A program made the translations under genes and the position numbers. Below are positions 50,084-58,996 of a DNA stretch of 64,000 nucleotides, piece after piece. Source of the stretch: CAYFYS01 sp965202905 (GTDB taxonomy: Bacteria > Pseudomonadota > Alphaproteobacteria > MPNO01); contig OZ241868.1 of NCBI GenBank assembly GCA_965202905.1, positions 3,534,001 to 3,598,000 of the forward strand, in the 5' to 3' direction. Numbering within the stretch: position 1 is the first letter of the stretch; every line of letters begins with the position of its first letter. A model generated the notes under the pieces. It ran no database searches. It saw only the letters and a list, made by a program, of their open reading frames with translations, and had not been told where the DNA came from.

Positions 50084-50971
50084 TCAAAGGGCCCGCGGAA
50101 GCGCGCGCATGACCGTGACGCGCGCCGTCGCCATGCAGACCGCCGCCGCGATGAACGGAAGGCCGGTCAGGGTCAGCCACTGCAGCGGAGAGAGCACCAT
50201 CTCGGGCAGAATAACGCTTTCGACGACCGGCGCGAAACGTCCCAGCGCGAGGATCGTCGCGGCCGCCAGCACGAAGCCGATCACGCCGCCGCCGAGCGCC
50301 AGGGCGCGGACATGGGTCTGGAACTGTCGGGCGATGTAACCGTCCCGAGCGCCGATCAGGTGGAGGATCTCGATCACGTCCTCGTGCATCGCAAGGCCGG
50401 CGCGGGTTGCGAACACGACGGTGACGATCGCCGTTGCGCCGGCCAGCGTGACGATCAGGTAGCCGACCGCCTCCAAGGCGTCGGCGAACGCCGAGAGGTC
50501 CGCGAGCCAGAGGCCGTGGTCGTCGACGGTCGCGCCCGGGACCTCGGCGGCCAGCCGCGCGGCAAGCGCCCCGGCGTCGATCCGACGGCCCGGGACGATC
50601 CGCACATCGATCAGGGCGGGCGTCGGCAGGCTCGAAAGGTCGACATCGTCGCCGAGCCAGGGCGAGAGCAGCGCGCGCATCGCCGACTCGTCCAGCGGCT
50701 CGGCCGCGGCGATGTCCGGGCTCGCGCGCAGCAGGCCGAGGACCCTCGCGACGACGGCCTCGGTGTCGGCCCCCTGCGGCATGACCTGGACCGTGAGCGC
50801 GCCGGCCAGATCGTCGCGCCAAGCCTGTCCGACCGAGGACAGCATCATCGCCCCGGCCAGCGCGATCGAGGCGATATAGACCATCGCGCCGACGATCAAC
50901 GTCCCGTAGCGGCTGGACGCGTCCTTGCCCAGCGGCAGCACCGGCCCGTTGCGCGGACGCGAGCCTCTCAT
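50084..50971 (-). CDS. ftsX: Cell division protein FtsX
   Basis: A 295-residue four-helix membrane protein that links FtsE ATPase to peptidoglycan hydrolase control at the septum. TM1 near residue 25, a periplasmic domain of about 130 residues, and three C-terminal helices, with L-H-L-I-G-A-R-D-G-Y-I-A-R-Q-F in the cytoplasmic loop. Its ATG overlaps the ftsE stop. Confidence 0.9.
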   Translation of the reverse strand: MRGSRPRNGPVLPLGKDASSRYGTLIVGAMVYIASIALAGAMMLSSVGQAWRDDLAGALTVQVMPQGADTEAVVARVLGLLRASPDIAAAEPLDESAMRALLSPWLGDDVDLSSLPTPALIDVRIVPGRRIDAGALAARLAAEVPGATVDDHGLWLADLSAFADALEAVGYLIVTLAGATAIVTVVFATRAGLAMHEDVIEILHLIGARDGYIARQFQTHVRALALGGGVIGFVLAAATILALGRFAPVVESVILPEMVLSPLQWLTLTGLPFIAAAVCMATARVTVMRALPRAL

Positions 50972-51678
50972 GGCCCGGAAGCGGCCGGCGCGGTCGCGCG
51001 TCCCTGACAGGCCCGCAGCTTGCCTCTTTCGAGCTTGAGCGCGGGATGCTTGAAACGGTCGACCAGCGCCTCGTTGTGGGTGGCGATCACCACCGTGGCG
51101 CCGAGTTTGTTGAGCTCCTCCAGCAAGTACATCAGCCGCATGGCGATCGGTTCATCGACATTGCCGGTCGGCTCGTCCGCGAGCAGCAGCTCCGGCCGGG
51201 CGATGACCGCGCGCGCGAGCGCCACGCGCTGCTTCTGCCCGCCCGAGAGCGTGGAGGGCAGCGCATCGAGCTCGTTTTGCAGCCCGACCCAGCGCAGCAG
51301 CTCGGGGACGTGCTCATCGATCAGCGATTCGGCGGCGCCGGAAACCCGCAGCGGCAGGGCGACATTGTCCATCGCGGAAAGATGCCCGATCAGCCGGAAG
51401 TCCTGGAAGACCACGCCGATCCGGCGCCGCAAGGCCGGCCGTTCGGCGCGCCGCAGCGCGGAGACTTCCCGTCCGAACAGATGAACCCGGCCGCGCGAGG
51501 GCTGCATCGCCAGGTAGATCAGACGCAGCACGGACGTCTTGCCGGCGCCGCTGGCTCCGGTCAGGAAGTGGAACGATCCCGCAGTCAGAGACAACGAGAC
51601 GTCGTCGAGCACCTCCGGGCCCAGCCCGTAGCGCAGCCCGACATTCTGGAAGCGGACGACTTCGTTTCCCGATGTCAT
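50968..51678 (-). CDS. ftsE: Cell division ATP-binding protein FtsE
   Basis: A 236-residue ABC ATPase with Walker A G-A-S-G-A-G-K-T-S, Q-loop F-Q-D-F-R-L-I, signature L-S-G-G-Q-K-Q-R and Walker B L-L-L-A-D-E-P-T-G-N-V-D. ATG 51678 gives the typical start; the frame continues upstream over the promoter region and the divergent gene without relevance. First gene of the operon. Confidence 0.93.
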   Translation of the reverse strand: MTSGNEVVRFQNVGLRYGLGPEVLDDVSLSLTAGSFHFLTGASGAGKTSVLRLIYLAMQPSRGRVHLFGREVSALRRAERPALRRRIGVVFQDFRLIGHLSAMDNVALPLRVSGAAESLIDEHVPELLRWVGLQNELDALPSTLSGGQKQRVALARAVIARPELLLADEPTGNVDEPIAMRLMYLLEELNKLGATVVIATHNEALVDRFKHPALKLERGKLRACQGRATAPAASGP

Positions 51679-51805
51679 CGGGGCCTCCGCCAGCTTCGGG
51701 GCGGCCCTATCTCCGCTCCGGGCATGATGCTTAAAGAAGCCCGGTTCTTGCCTGTCAAGGGGATGGCTTCTATAAGGGCCTGGCCGTACACCGGTCCCGA
51801 ACGGA

Positions 51806-52350
51806 ATGATCCTCACCTGCCCGAGCTGCGCCGCCCGCTTTCTGGTCAATTCCGCGGCCATCGGCGCGGAAGGGCGCGAGGTGCGCTGCGGCAGATGCAG
51901 CAACTCCTGGTTCGCCGCCCCGGAGAGCGAGGCCGAAGCCGCAACGGCCGCCGAAGCGCCTCTCGTCGCGCCGCCTCTCGTCGCGCCGCCTCCCATCGAG
52001 TCGCCTCTCATCGAGTCGCCTCTCATCGAGTCGGGGCCTTCGTCCCCGCTCGACCGGCCGCTGCGCCCGGAGACGCCCCGCAGCCCGGCGAATCTCCCGG
52101 CGAATCTCCCGGCGATCCGCCGGCGGCCCCGGCGCTGGCCCGCGCGGCTGGCCTGGATGACGCTGATCGCCGCGCTGACTGCGGCGCTGATCGGGATCGG
52201 CACCGCGGTCTGGGTTCTAATCGCGACAGGGTGATCGCCGTCCTGCCAGCCGCCGGTGGCCAGCCTGCCGCCCGACCGTAACGCGAGCTTCGAGACCGAA
52301 ATCGTCAACCCCGCCAAAGACGCGGTCGAACTGCGGATCGTCTTTCACCC
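51806..52350 (+). pseudogene. MJ0042 zinc-ribbon/DUF3426 protein with internal deletion
   Basis: From ATG 51806: M-I-L-T-C-P-S-C-A-A-R-F and V-R-C-G-R-C-S-N-S-W, the MJ0042 zinc ribbon, then tandem-repeat-rich linker (A-P-P-L-V, I-E-S-P-L, S-P-A-N-L) and a membrane helix, with a stop at 52234. In another frame near 52290, S-F-E-T-E-I-V-N-P-A-K-D-A-V-E-L is the end of the usual C-terminal domain. Most of that domain is missing. The short product may still bind zinc. Divergent from ftsE, the usual alphaproteobacterial place. Confidence 0.65.
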
Positions 52351-52455
52351 GACTCGCCGGAAATCCGCATTGGGGCAACCGGCAAGGGAGCAACCGGCGA
52401 GGCCGCCCGGCAGGCCCGCGCCGGACAGCTCCGGTCTTCCGGCGCCGGTCGCGTG

Positions 52456-55019
52456 CTAGAAACGCCGCAGCAGCCGGTCGATGTAGTCGAGCTCGATCTT
52501 CGGGCGCCGGTGCTGTCCGGCGCGGCGGCGGAGTTCCTGCAGGATCCTCTGGGCCCGCTCGACAGCGCTTTCGTCGGGGATCATCAGATCCCGGGTATCG
52601 ATTCCCTGCGGGCTGGGCATGTAGCGCCCCAGCGGGTCGCGGCGCTGCCGCATGGGGTCGAACGGCCGTCCGGGCCCGATTCCCGGACCCTGACCCATCT
52701 GCTGCATCATCTGCCGCACGATGCCGCGCCCGGCCTGTTGCAAGGCCTCGATGGCGCGCCCCTGCGGGCCGAGCGAGTCGCCGGGTGCGTTACGGTCCAG
52801 CGCGCGCGCGGCATCGCCCATGTTCCGGTCGGCCTGCTCGAACGCCCGCCCGGGCGCGTTGGCCTGTCCCGGGTCGGCCTGTCCCGGGCGGCTTGTCCCG
52901 GGTCGGCCTGTCCCGGGCGCACGCCCATCCGGCGCAACGCTTCACGAAGGCGTTGCAGCGCCTCCTGCAGCCCACGCTGGGTCATCGCGCCCTGTCTCGA
53001 TTGCTGCGGCTGCGGCCCCGATGCGCGCGACTGCGATTGCCGGAAGGAACGGTTCATCAGCTCGGTCTGGCGCTGGATCAGGCGCTGCAGCTCCTGCAGC
53101 GCCTGATCGCCGGCCTGGGCCTGGGGGTTCGACTGCATCGGCCGGCCGGTGCGCAGATTCTCCAGGAGGGTGCGGAGCTGGGCCAGCATCTGGCGGGCGG
53201 CATCCCGCGCGCCGGCGCGCAGCAGGTTTTGGATCTGCTCCATCATGCGCTGCAAATCGGTCGATTCCAGCAGCCGGGCCCGCGGATCGAACGGCATCGC
53301 CTGCTGCTGGCCGGGACGGTTGCGAAGCTGCTGGGCAAGCGCGCGCACGAACTCGTCGAGCGTCTGCCGGAGCTCGTTCATCAGCCGTTCCAGCTCCTCG
53401 TCCGGCGCATTGCGCGCCAATGCCTCGGCAAGCGCGCGCTGGGCGCGCCGGAGCGCGCGCTCGGCGATCGACAGCCGTCCGTCCTCGACGCCCAGCGCGG
53501 TCTCCCACAACAGCTCGATGACCGGCGGAATGGCCGCCTCGGCGTCGTCGTGGATAAGCCGCGATCGTCCCGCGGACAGGGCGAGGAAGGTGACCGCGTC
53601 GTGCTGATAGGACCCGGGCGCGGACGCGATGTCCGACAGCCTGCGGGCAATCGACAGGCGGCGCTCGGGCTCGGTGGTCAGCCTCCTGCGCTGCTCGATG
53701 ATCTCGCGCGCCACCGGATGCCGGAACTCGCGCTCGGGCAGGACGAGCCCGGCGTCCGCGCTGAACGCCGTCTGGCCGATGCCGTCGGCCGCCTTGAGCC
53801 GGATCGTCACCGGCAGACCGGCCCAGCGGTGCGGCGTCAGGTCGTGATAGCCGGTCTCCCTGGCCGTCTTCGCTCCCGGCCCGGGCAGGGCAAGCTCGAG
53901 AGTCTCGACCTCCTTGCCGATCACCGCGCCGCGCTCGTAGCTGCGCCGGATTTCCGCATGGACCCGGTCCAGCCCGTAATCGTCAGCGGCGCTGTAGGCG
54001 ATCGTCAGCGCCTTGCGCTCGGACGCCGTCGGCGGGTTGGCGAAGGTGATGACGGGCGCGCGATCGGGCGCCAGCTCGATCCGCCACTCGGCCAGGATCT
54101 CGCCGTCCTGTTCCACGGCCAGCCGGCCCGAGGTCTCGACCGCCGCCGCGACCGCCGCATTGCGGGCGTCGATCCGCTCGAACGGCGTCCTGGCCTCGCC
54201 CTGGATCAGCACGGCCTTTCCGGTCCCGCCGGAAAGCCGCGCGGTCAGATCGCTGCCCGCCGGCGCGCGGATGGCCGGCGGTGCCGTTTCGCCGTCCGCC
54301 GCCGGCGGCTCCCCGCCCGGCTCCGATGCGGCGCGCGCGGCCGTCCGGGGGAAGATCGGCGGCCGCCCGGTATAGGCGGGCGGGGTGATCCACAGATCGA
54401 GCCGCGGCGTCTCCTGCGCCGCGACCAGCGAGAGATCGGGCGTCACGGCGGCGCGGAACCTCTCGCCGGCGTGGGGCCAGCCCGTGATCGCCGCGATCAC
54501 GACGATCAGCGCGGCGGCGAAGCGCAGCGCCAGCGGATCGCGCGCCGCCACCCCCGGATTCGGCAGGCCGACCCGGATGGTCCGGGCCGCCTCCAGCATC
54601 CGGGTCCGATGCTCGTTCCACAGGCGTTCGGATTGGGCGGCGCCGACGCCGTCGGCCATCCGGTCGTCGAGCGTCTGAAGCGGGCGGTGGGCGAAGCCGC
54701 TGGCCCGTTCCAGCCGGCGCCGGGCATCGGCGTGGCGCGGCGCTGCCAGCCCACGTACCCCCCGCCACGACAGCAGCGCCGTCGCGATCGCCAGCGCCGC
54801 CAGCGCCAGCGCATGCAGCCAGCCCGGCAGCAGCGGCAGCAGCCCGAACAGAGCCAGGGCGGCAAAGGCCGAAAACGGCAGCAAAGCCGGCCAAAGGCCG
54901 CGCCACAGACTCTCCCAGATCATGATCAGCCGGACGAGCAGAAGTTTCCGGCGGTATCCCCGGGGCCGGGTTTCCCTGGCCGGTCGGGCCCGGTCCTCCG
55001 GTTTCGGCGGCGCGGTCAT
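52456..55019 (-). pseudogene. DUF4175 (TIGR02302-type) membrane protein gene, frameshifted by a minisatellite
   Basis: From ATG 55019 a protein of over 700 residues: two N-terminal helices (W-P-A-L-L-P-F-S-A-F and L-L-P-L-L-P-G-W), a large extracytoplasmic part, and Gln/Arg-rich helices. Near 52861-52917 a 15-14-15-bp triplication adds 44 bases, so the frame ends at 52707. The true C-terminus continues in another frame: M-G-D-A-A-R-A-L-D-R-N, Q-Q-A-G-R-G-I-V-R-Q-M, I-E-L-D-Y-I-D-R-L-L-R-R-F ending at 52456. With three 15-bp units the gene would be intact. Confidence 0.75.
52861..52917. repeat. 15/14/15-bp minisatellite that breaks the DUF4175 frame
   Basis: Units based on GGCCTGTCCCGGGTC. 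One unit is 14 bases long, so the 44-base expansion changes frame. Confidence 0.85.
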
Positions 55020-55052
55020 CGGCGTCCTCCGCGGAGCCTCGAGGCTGCGCAT

Positions 55053-56315
55053 TCACCCGCCGCCGGCGAGCCAGGGCGGGATCCTGTCCAGGGCCTGCAG
55101 GATTTCAGGCTCCTGGCGCGGCCGGACGACCGCAAAACGACCGCCGCGGACCATCACCTCGCCGACCAGCGCGCGGCTATTGTAATACGAAGCCATCACC
55201 GCGCCATAGGCTCCGGCGCCACCGATCGCGAGCAGGTCGCCCTCCGACATGCCCGGCAAGGGCGCGGCCTTGGCCAGCACGTCGCCAGTCTCGCAGACCG
55301 GACCCACGATGTCGGCCGGCGGATCCCCGGCGGGCGCGGCCGGCCCGGCGACGGGCATCACCGGATGATCGGCCTCGTACAGAGTCGGGCGCAGCAGATC
55401 GTTCATCGCGGCATCGACCACCACGAACCGGCGAGAGGGCGTCCGCTTGGTATGGATCACGCCGGTCAGAAGCACGCCCGCATTGCCCACCAGATAGCGG
55501 CCGGGCTCGATAACGAGCGCGCAGCCGAGCCCGCCGACCGTCGCGGCGATGACTGCGGCCAGGGCGTTCTGGTCCGGCGGCGTCTCTTCCACATAAGAAA
55601 TGCCGAGCCCGCCCCCGAGATCGAGACGTTCGACCGGCAGCCCGTCTCCCCGCAGCGCGCCCGTCAACGCCGCGAGAGCGCCGAAGGCCCGCTCATAGGG
55701 TGCCATCTCCATGAGCTGGGAACCGATATGCACCGCCAGCCCGACCATGCGCAGACCGGCCATCGCATGCGCCCCGGCATAGAGCCGGCGCACGTCCTCG
55801 ACCGGGACGCCGAACTTGTGCTCGTCGCCGCCGGTGGCGATCTTCTCATGGGTGTCGACATCGACGCCCGGGTTCACCCGGAGCGCGACGGGGGCGGTCA
55901 GGCCGGCCGCGCTCGCGACCTCCGAGATCGTGGCGAGCTCGGCCTCGGATTCGGCGTTGATCTGCCCGATCCCTGCGGCCAGCGCCCGGGCGATCTCTCC
56001 GCGGGTCTTTCCGACGCCGGAGAAGACGACATCGGCCGGGTCCACCCCGGCGGCCAGGGCGCGCGCGAGCTCGCCGCCGGAGACCACGTCGGCGCCGGCC
56101 CCGAGCCGGGCGAGGGTCGCAATCACCGCGAGGTTCGAGTTGGCCTTCACCGCGTAGCAGATCCTGGCGTCCACAGCCGCGGCGAGACGGCGATAGGCAT
56201 CCTCGATCGCCGTCTGCGCGTAGACATAGACCGGCGTTCCCACGGCGCGGGCGATCTCGGCCAAGCTCACCTCCTCGGCGTACAGCAACCCCCCCCGGTA
56301 GGCGAATGCGCTCAC
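55053..56315 (-). CDS. lysA: Diaminopimelate decarboxylase
   Basis: A 420-residue PLP enzyme for the last step of lysine synthesis. PLP Lys in C-Y-A-V-K-A-N-S-N (residue 57), G-G-L-G-I-S-Y near 190 for phosphate binding, E-P-G-R-Y-L-V and the substrate-side V-C-E-T-G-D-V-L-A near 345. The GTG start at 56315 overlaps the lptM stop (GTGA). Confidence 0.93.
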   Translation of the reverse strand: MSAFAYRGGLLYAEEVSLAEIARAVGTPVYVYAQTAIEDAYRRLAAAVDARICYAVKANSNLAVIATLARLGAGADVVSGGELARALAAGVDPADVVFSGVGKTRGEIARALAAGIGQINAESEAELATISEVASAAGLTAPVALRVNPGVDVDTHEKIATGGDEHKFGVPVEDVRRLYAGAHAMAGLRMVGLAVHIGSQLMEMAPYERAFGALAALTGALRGDGLPVERLDLGGGLGISYVEETPPDQNALAAVIAATVGGLGCALVIEPGRYLVGNAGVLLTGVIHTKRTPSRRFVVVDAAMNDLLRPTLYEADHPVMPVAGPAAPAGDPPADIVGPVCETGDVLAKAAPLPGMSEGDLLAIGGAGAYGAVMASYYNSRALVGEVMVRGGRFAVVRPRQEPEILQALDRIPPWLAGGG

Positions 56316-56458
56316 TTCGGGTATGTCCGCGGGTATGTCCGCGGGAAGCGCGCCTTTTCATCGGCCGGCGGCTCGGGATCGCCTTTCCTGCCGCAGCCGG
56401 CGAGCCCGGCCAGCGCCGCGGCGGCGGCAAGGCGGACAATCAGCGCGCGCCGGCTCAC
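56312..56458 (-). CDS. lptM: LptM-like small lipoprotein
   Basis: A 48-residue lipoprotein between argH and lysA, the usual location. GTG 56458 overlaps the argH stop. Signal helix with lipobox L-A-G-L-A-G-C, then G-R-K-G-D-P-E-P-P, the conserved LptM/YifL start after the lipid-modified Cys. It ends R-T-Y-P-R-T-Y-P-K from a 12-bp duplication. In E. coli LptM supports LptD folding. Often missed because of length. Confidence 0.8.
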   Translation of the reverse strand: MSRRALIVRLAAAAALAGLAGCGRKGDPEPPADEKARFPRTYPRTYPK

Positions 56459-57879
56459 AGGAAGCGCTCCCGCGCCGCGGCGATCGCCTCGCGGACACGT
56501 TCCGGGGCGGTTCCGCCCAGGCTGTTGCGGCTACGCACCGCCTCGTCGATGTCGAGCACGGCGTAGACGGCGTCGCTCAGCCGGGGCTCGACCTCGCGCA
56601 AGGTCGCCAGGGGCAGGTCCGCCAGGCCGCAACCCGCCGCCTCGGCCCGCTTGACCAGCTCTCCGGTGATCCGGTGGGCCTTGCGAAACGGGATGTCGAG
56701 CGCGCGCACCAGCCAGTCGGCGAGGTCGGTCGCGGTGACGAACCCCTTTTCGGTGGCCCTGCGCATCGCCGTTCCGTCGAACCGCGCATCGCCCATCATC
56801 CCCGTCATCGCCGCGATCGCCACGGCCAGCGTATCGGCGGCGTCGAACAGAGGCTCCTTGTCTTCCTGCATGTCCTTGGAATAGGCGAGCGGCAGGCCCT
56901 TCATGACGACCAGCACGGCGTTGAGCGCGCCGATGATCCGTCCCGCCTTGGCGCGCACCAGCTCGGCCGCGTCCGGGTTGCGCTTCTGCGGCATGATCGA
57001 ACTGCCGGTGGTATAGGCATCGCTGAGCGCGGCGAAGCCGAACTGGACCGAGCACCAGACCACCAGCTCCTCGCCCAGACGGGAGAGATGGCCCGCCGCG
57101 ATCGCCGCAGCGGCGAGGAACTCGATCACGAAATCGCGGTCGGAGACGGCGTCGAGCGCATTGGCCGCGGGCCGGTCGAAGCCCAGCGCCCGGGCGGTCA
57201 TCTCGCGGTCGATCGGATAGGGCGTGCCCGCCAGCGCCGCCGCCCCAAGCGGACATTCGTTGAGCCGCCGGCCGGCATCGGCCAGCCGGCCGCGGTCGCG
57301 CCCGAACATTTCGACATAGGCGAGGAGGTGGTGACCGAGGGTGATCGGCTGGGCGGCCTGGAGGTGCGTGAAGCCGGGCATCACGGTCCCGGCATGTTCG
57401 TCCGCACGCTCGATCAGCACGGCCTGCAACGCCTTGAGCGCCGCATCGGCCTCGTCGATGGCCCGGCGGAGCCACAGCCTGATGTCCGTCGCCACCTGGT
57501 CGTTCCGCGATCGCGCGGTGTGCAGCCGGCCGGCCGGCTCGCCGATCAGGCCGGCCAGGCGCGACTCGATATTGAGATGGATGTCCTCGCGCGCCCGCGA
57601 GAACGGAAAGCTTCCGTCCTCGATCTCCGCCAGAACCCGGTCGAGCCCGTCGAGGATCTGCTGGCCGTCCCCGGGCGAGACGATACCGGTCGCCACCAGC
57701 ATCTCGCAATGCGCCCTGGAGCCGGCGATATCCTGCGCATACAGTCTCTTGTCAAAGTCAATAGAGGCGTTTATCTGCTCCATCAGATCGCTCTGCGCAG
57801 ACGAGAAACGCCCGCCCCAGTGCGCCTGATTGCCGGCGCCGGGCGGCCACTGTCCGTGATCGGGAGGACTGTCGGTCAT
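56455..57879 (-). CDS. argH: Argininosuccinate lyase
   Basis: A 474-residue fumarase/aspartase-superfamily enzyme for the last step of arginine synthesis. It opens W-G-G-R-F-S-S and has H-T-A-R-S-R-N-D-Q, T-H-L-Q-A-A-Q-P (catalytic His) and the signature S-S-I-M-P-Q-K-R-N-P-D near 290. Its ATG and that of the divergent tlpA-like gene share the sequence CATG, so the start codons overlap by two bases. Confidence 0.93.
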   Translation of the reverse strand: MTDSPPDHGQWPPGAGNQAHWGGRFSSAQSDLMEQINASIDFDKRLYAQDIAGSRAHCEMLVATGIVSPGDGQQILDGLDRVLAEIEDGSFPFSRAREDIHLNIESRLAGLIGEPAGRLHTARSRNDQVATDIRLWLRRAIDEADAALKALQAVLIERADEHAGTVMPGFTHLQAAQPITLGHHLLAYVEMFGRDRGRLADAGRRLNECPLGAAALAGTPYPIDREMTARALGFDRPAANALDAVSDRDFVIEFLAAAAIAAGHLSRLGEELVVWCSVQFGFAALSDAYTTGSSIMPQKRNPDAAELVRAKAGRIIGALNAVLVVMKGLPLAYSKDMQEDKEPLFDAADTLAVAIAAMTGMMGDARFDGTAMRRATEKGFVTATDLADWLVRALDIPFRKAHRITGELVKRAEAAGCGLADLPLATLREVEPRLSDAVYAVLDIDEAVRSRNSLGGTAPERVREAIAAARERFL

Positions 57880-58477
57880 GGGAGCCTCTGAGCCATCGGA
57901 CGCAGCGCGCGCTCTGGGCCTCGCCGCCTGCGCCGCGGCGGGGCTGGCGGCGGCGGCGCTGGTCGGCTGGTTCCTCCTTTCGGCCGGCGCCGGGCGCGGC
58001 GGCCCGCCGCTGTCCGGCTGGATGCAGAAGTTTTCCGTCGCCCCGGCCGCCCCGGCGAAGGCGCCCGGCGCGCAGTTCGTCGGCCAGGACGGGACGACCT
58101 ATACGCTAGATGACTTCCGCGGCAAAGTCGTTCTGGTCAATTTCTGGGCGACCTGGTGCGGGCCGTGCATTCGCGAACTGCCCTCGCTCGTCCGCCTCCA
58201 GGAGAGCGCGCTCGATCCCGGGTTCACCGTTCTGGCCCTGTCGCAGGACCGTGACGGCTGGACCGACATCGCGCCGTTCGTCGCCGCCCGCCGACTCGAA
58301 GGCCTGCCCTATTTCCACGACCGGAAGGCGGCGTTCGCCGGCTCCGCCAGGATCCGCGCCCTGCCCACATCGGTCCTCTACGGCCGGGATGGCACCGAGG
58401 TCGGCCGACTCGAAGGGCACGCGGAATGGGATTCCAAGGAAGCGGTTGCCTTGATCCGCCACTACCTCGCGCGTTAG
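57878..58477 (+). CDS. TlpA-like membrane-anchored thioredoxin-fold protein
   Basis: A 199-residue protein with one N-terminal membrane helix and a periplasmic thioredoxin domain: F-W-A-T-W-C-G-P-C-I-R-E near residue 90 (active C-G-P-C) and A-L-P-T-S-V-L-Y with cis-Pro. It reduces disulphides in the periplasm, for example during cytochrome or CuA assembly. Divergent from argH as in many alphaproteobacteria. Confidence 0.9.
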   Translation: MGASEPSDAARALGLAACAAAGLAAAALVGWFLLSAGAGRGGPPLSGWMQKFSVAPAAPAKAPGAQFVGQDGTTYTLDDFRGKVVLVNFWATWCGPCIRELPSLVRLQESALDPGFTVLALSQDRDGWTDIAPFVAARRLEGLPYFHDRKAAFAGSARIRALPTSVLYGRDGTEVGRLEGHAEWDSKEAVALIRHYLAR

Positions 58478-58515
58478 CGCGCAGGCTCCCCCTCCCCGGC
58501 CGGCGCGGGAACCGG

Positions 58516-58935
58516 TCAGTCGTCCCGGTAAATGCGTTCGCGGCGTTCGTGGCGTTCCTGGGCCTCGAGGCTTAGCGTCGCGATCGGCCGCGCATCGAGA
58601 CGCTTGACGCCGATCGGCTCGGCGGTCTCCACGCAATAGCCGTAGGAGCCGTCCTCGATGCGCTGCAGCGCCTCGTCGATCTTGGCGATCAGCTTGCGGC
58701 CGCGGTCCCGGGTGCGCAGCTCCACCGAGCGGTCGGTCTCCACGCTCGCGCGGTCGGCGATGTCGGCCGGCTGGGACTGATATTCCTGGAGGTTCTGCAG
58801 CGTTGCCGAAGATTCGCGCAAGAGTTCTTCCCGCCAGGACAGAAGCCTGCGCCGGAAATACTCCCGTTGCCGCGCGTTCATGAATCTCTCATTCTCGCTC
58901 GGCTGATAGCCCTTGGGCAACGTGACTTTACCCAC
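58516..58935 (-). CDS. dksA: RNA polymerase-binding transcription factor DksA
   Basis: A 139-residue coiled-coil protein that binds RNA polymerase with ppGpp. L-P-K-G-Y-Q-P-S-E-N-E-R-F-M-N, a coiled coil with D-I-A-D-R-A-S-V-E-T-D-R, and Y-G-Y-C-V-E-T-A-E-P-I-G-V-K-R-L-D-A-R-P. Only one zinc-finger Cys remains of four, as in other alphaproteobacterial DksA. Confidence 0.92.
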   Translation of the reverse strand: MGKVTLPKGYQPSENERFMNARQREYFRRRLLSWREELLRESSATLQNLQEYQSQPADIADRASVETDRSVELRTRDRGRKLIAKIDEALQRIEDGSYGYCVETAEPIGVKRLDARPIATLSLEAQERHERRERIYRDD

Positions 58936-58996
58936 GACCGCCTTCCCCGTTTATTGGCGGCGGAGTATAGGGTGAGCCCCGCGGGCGCTGCAATAT

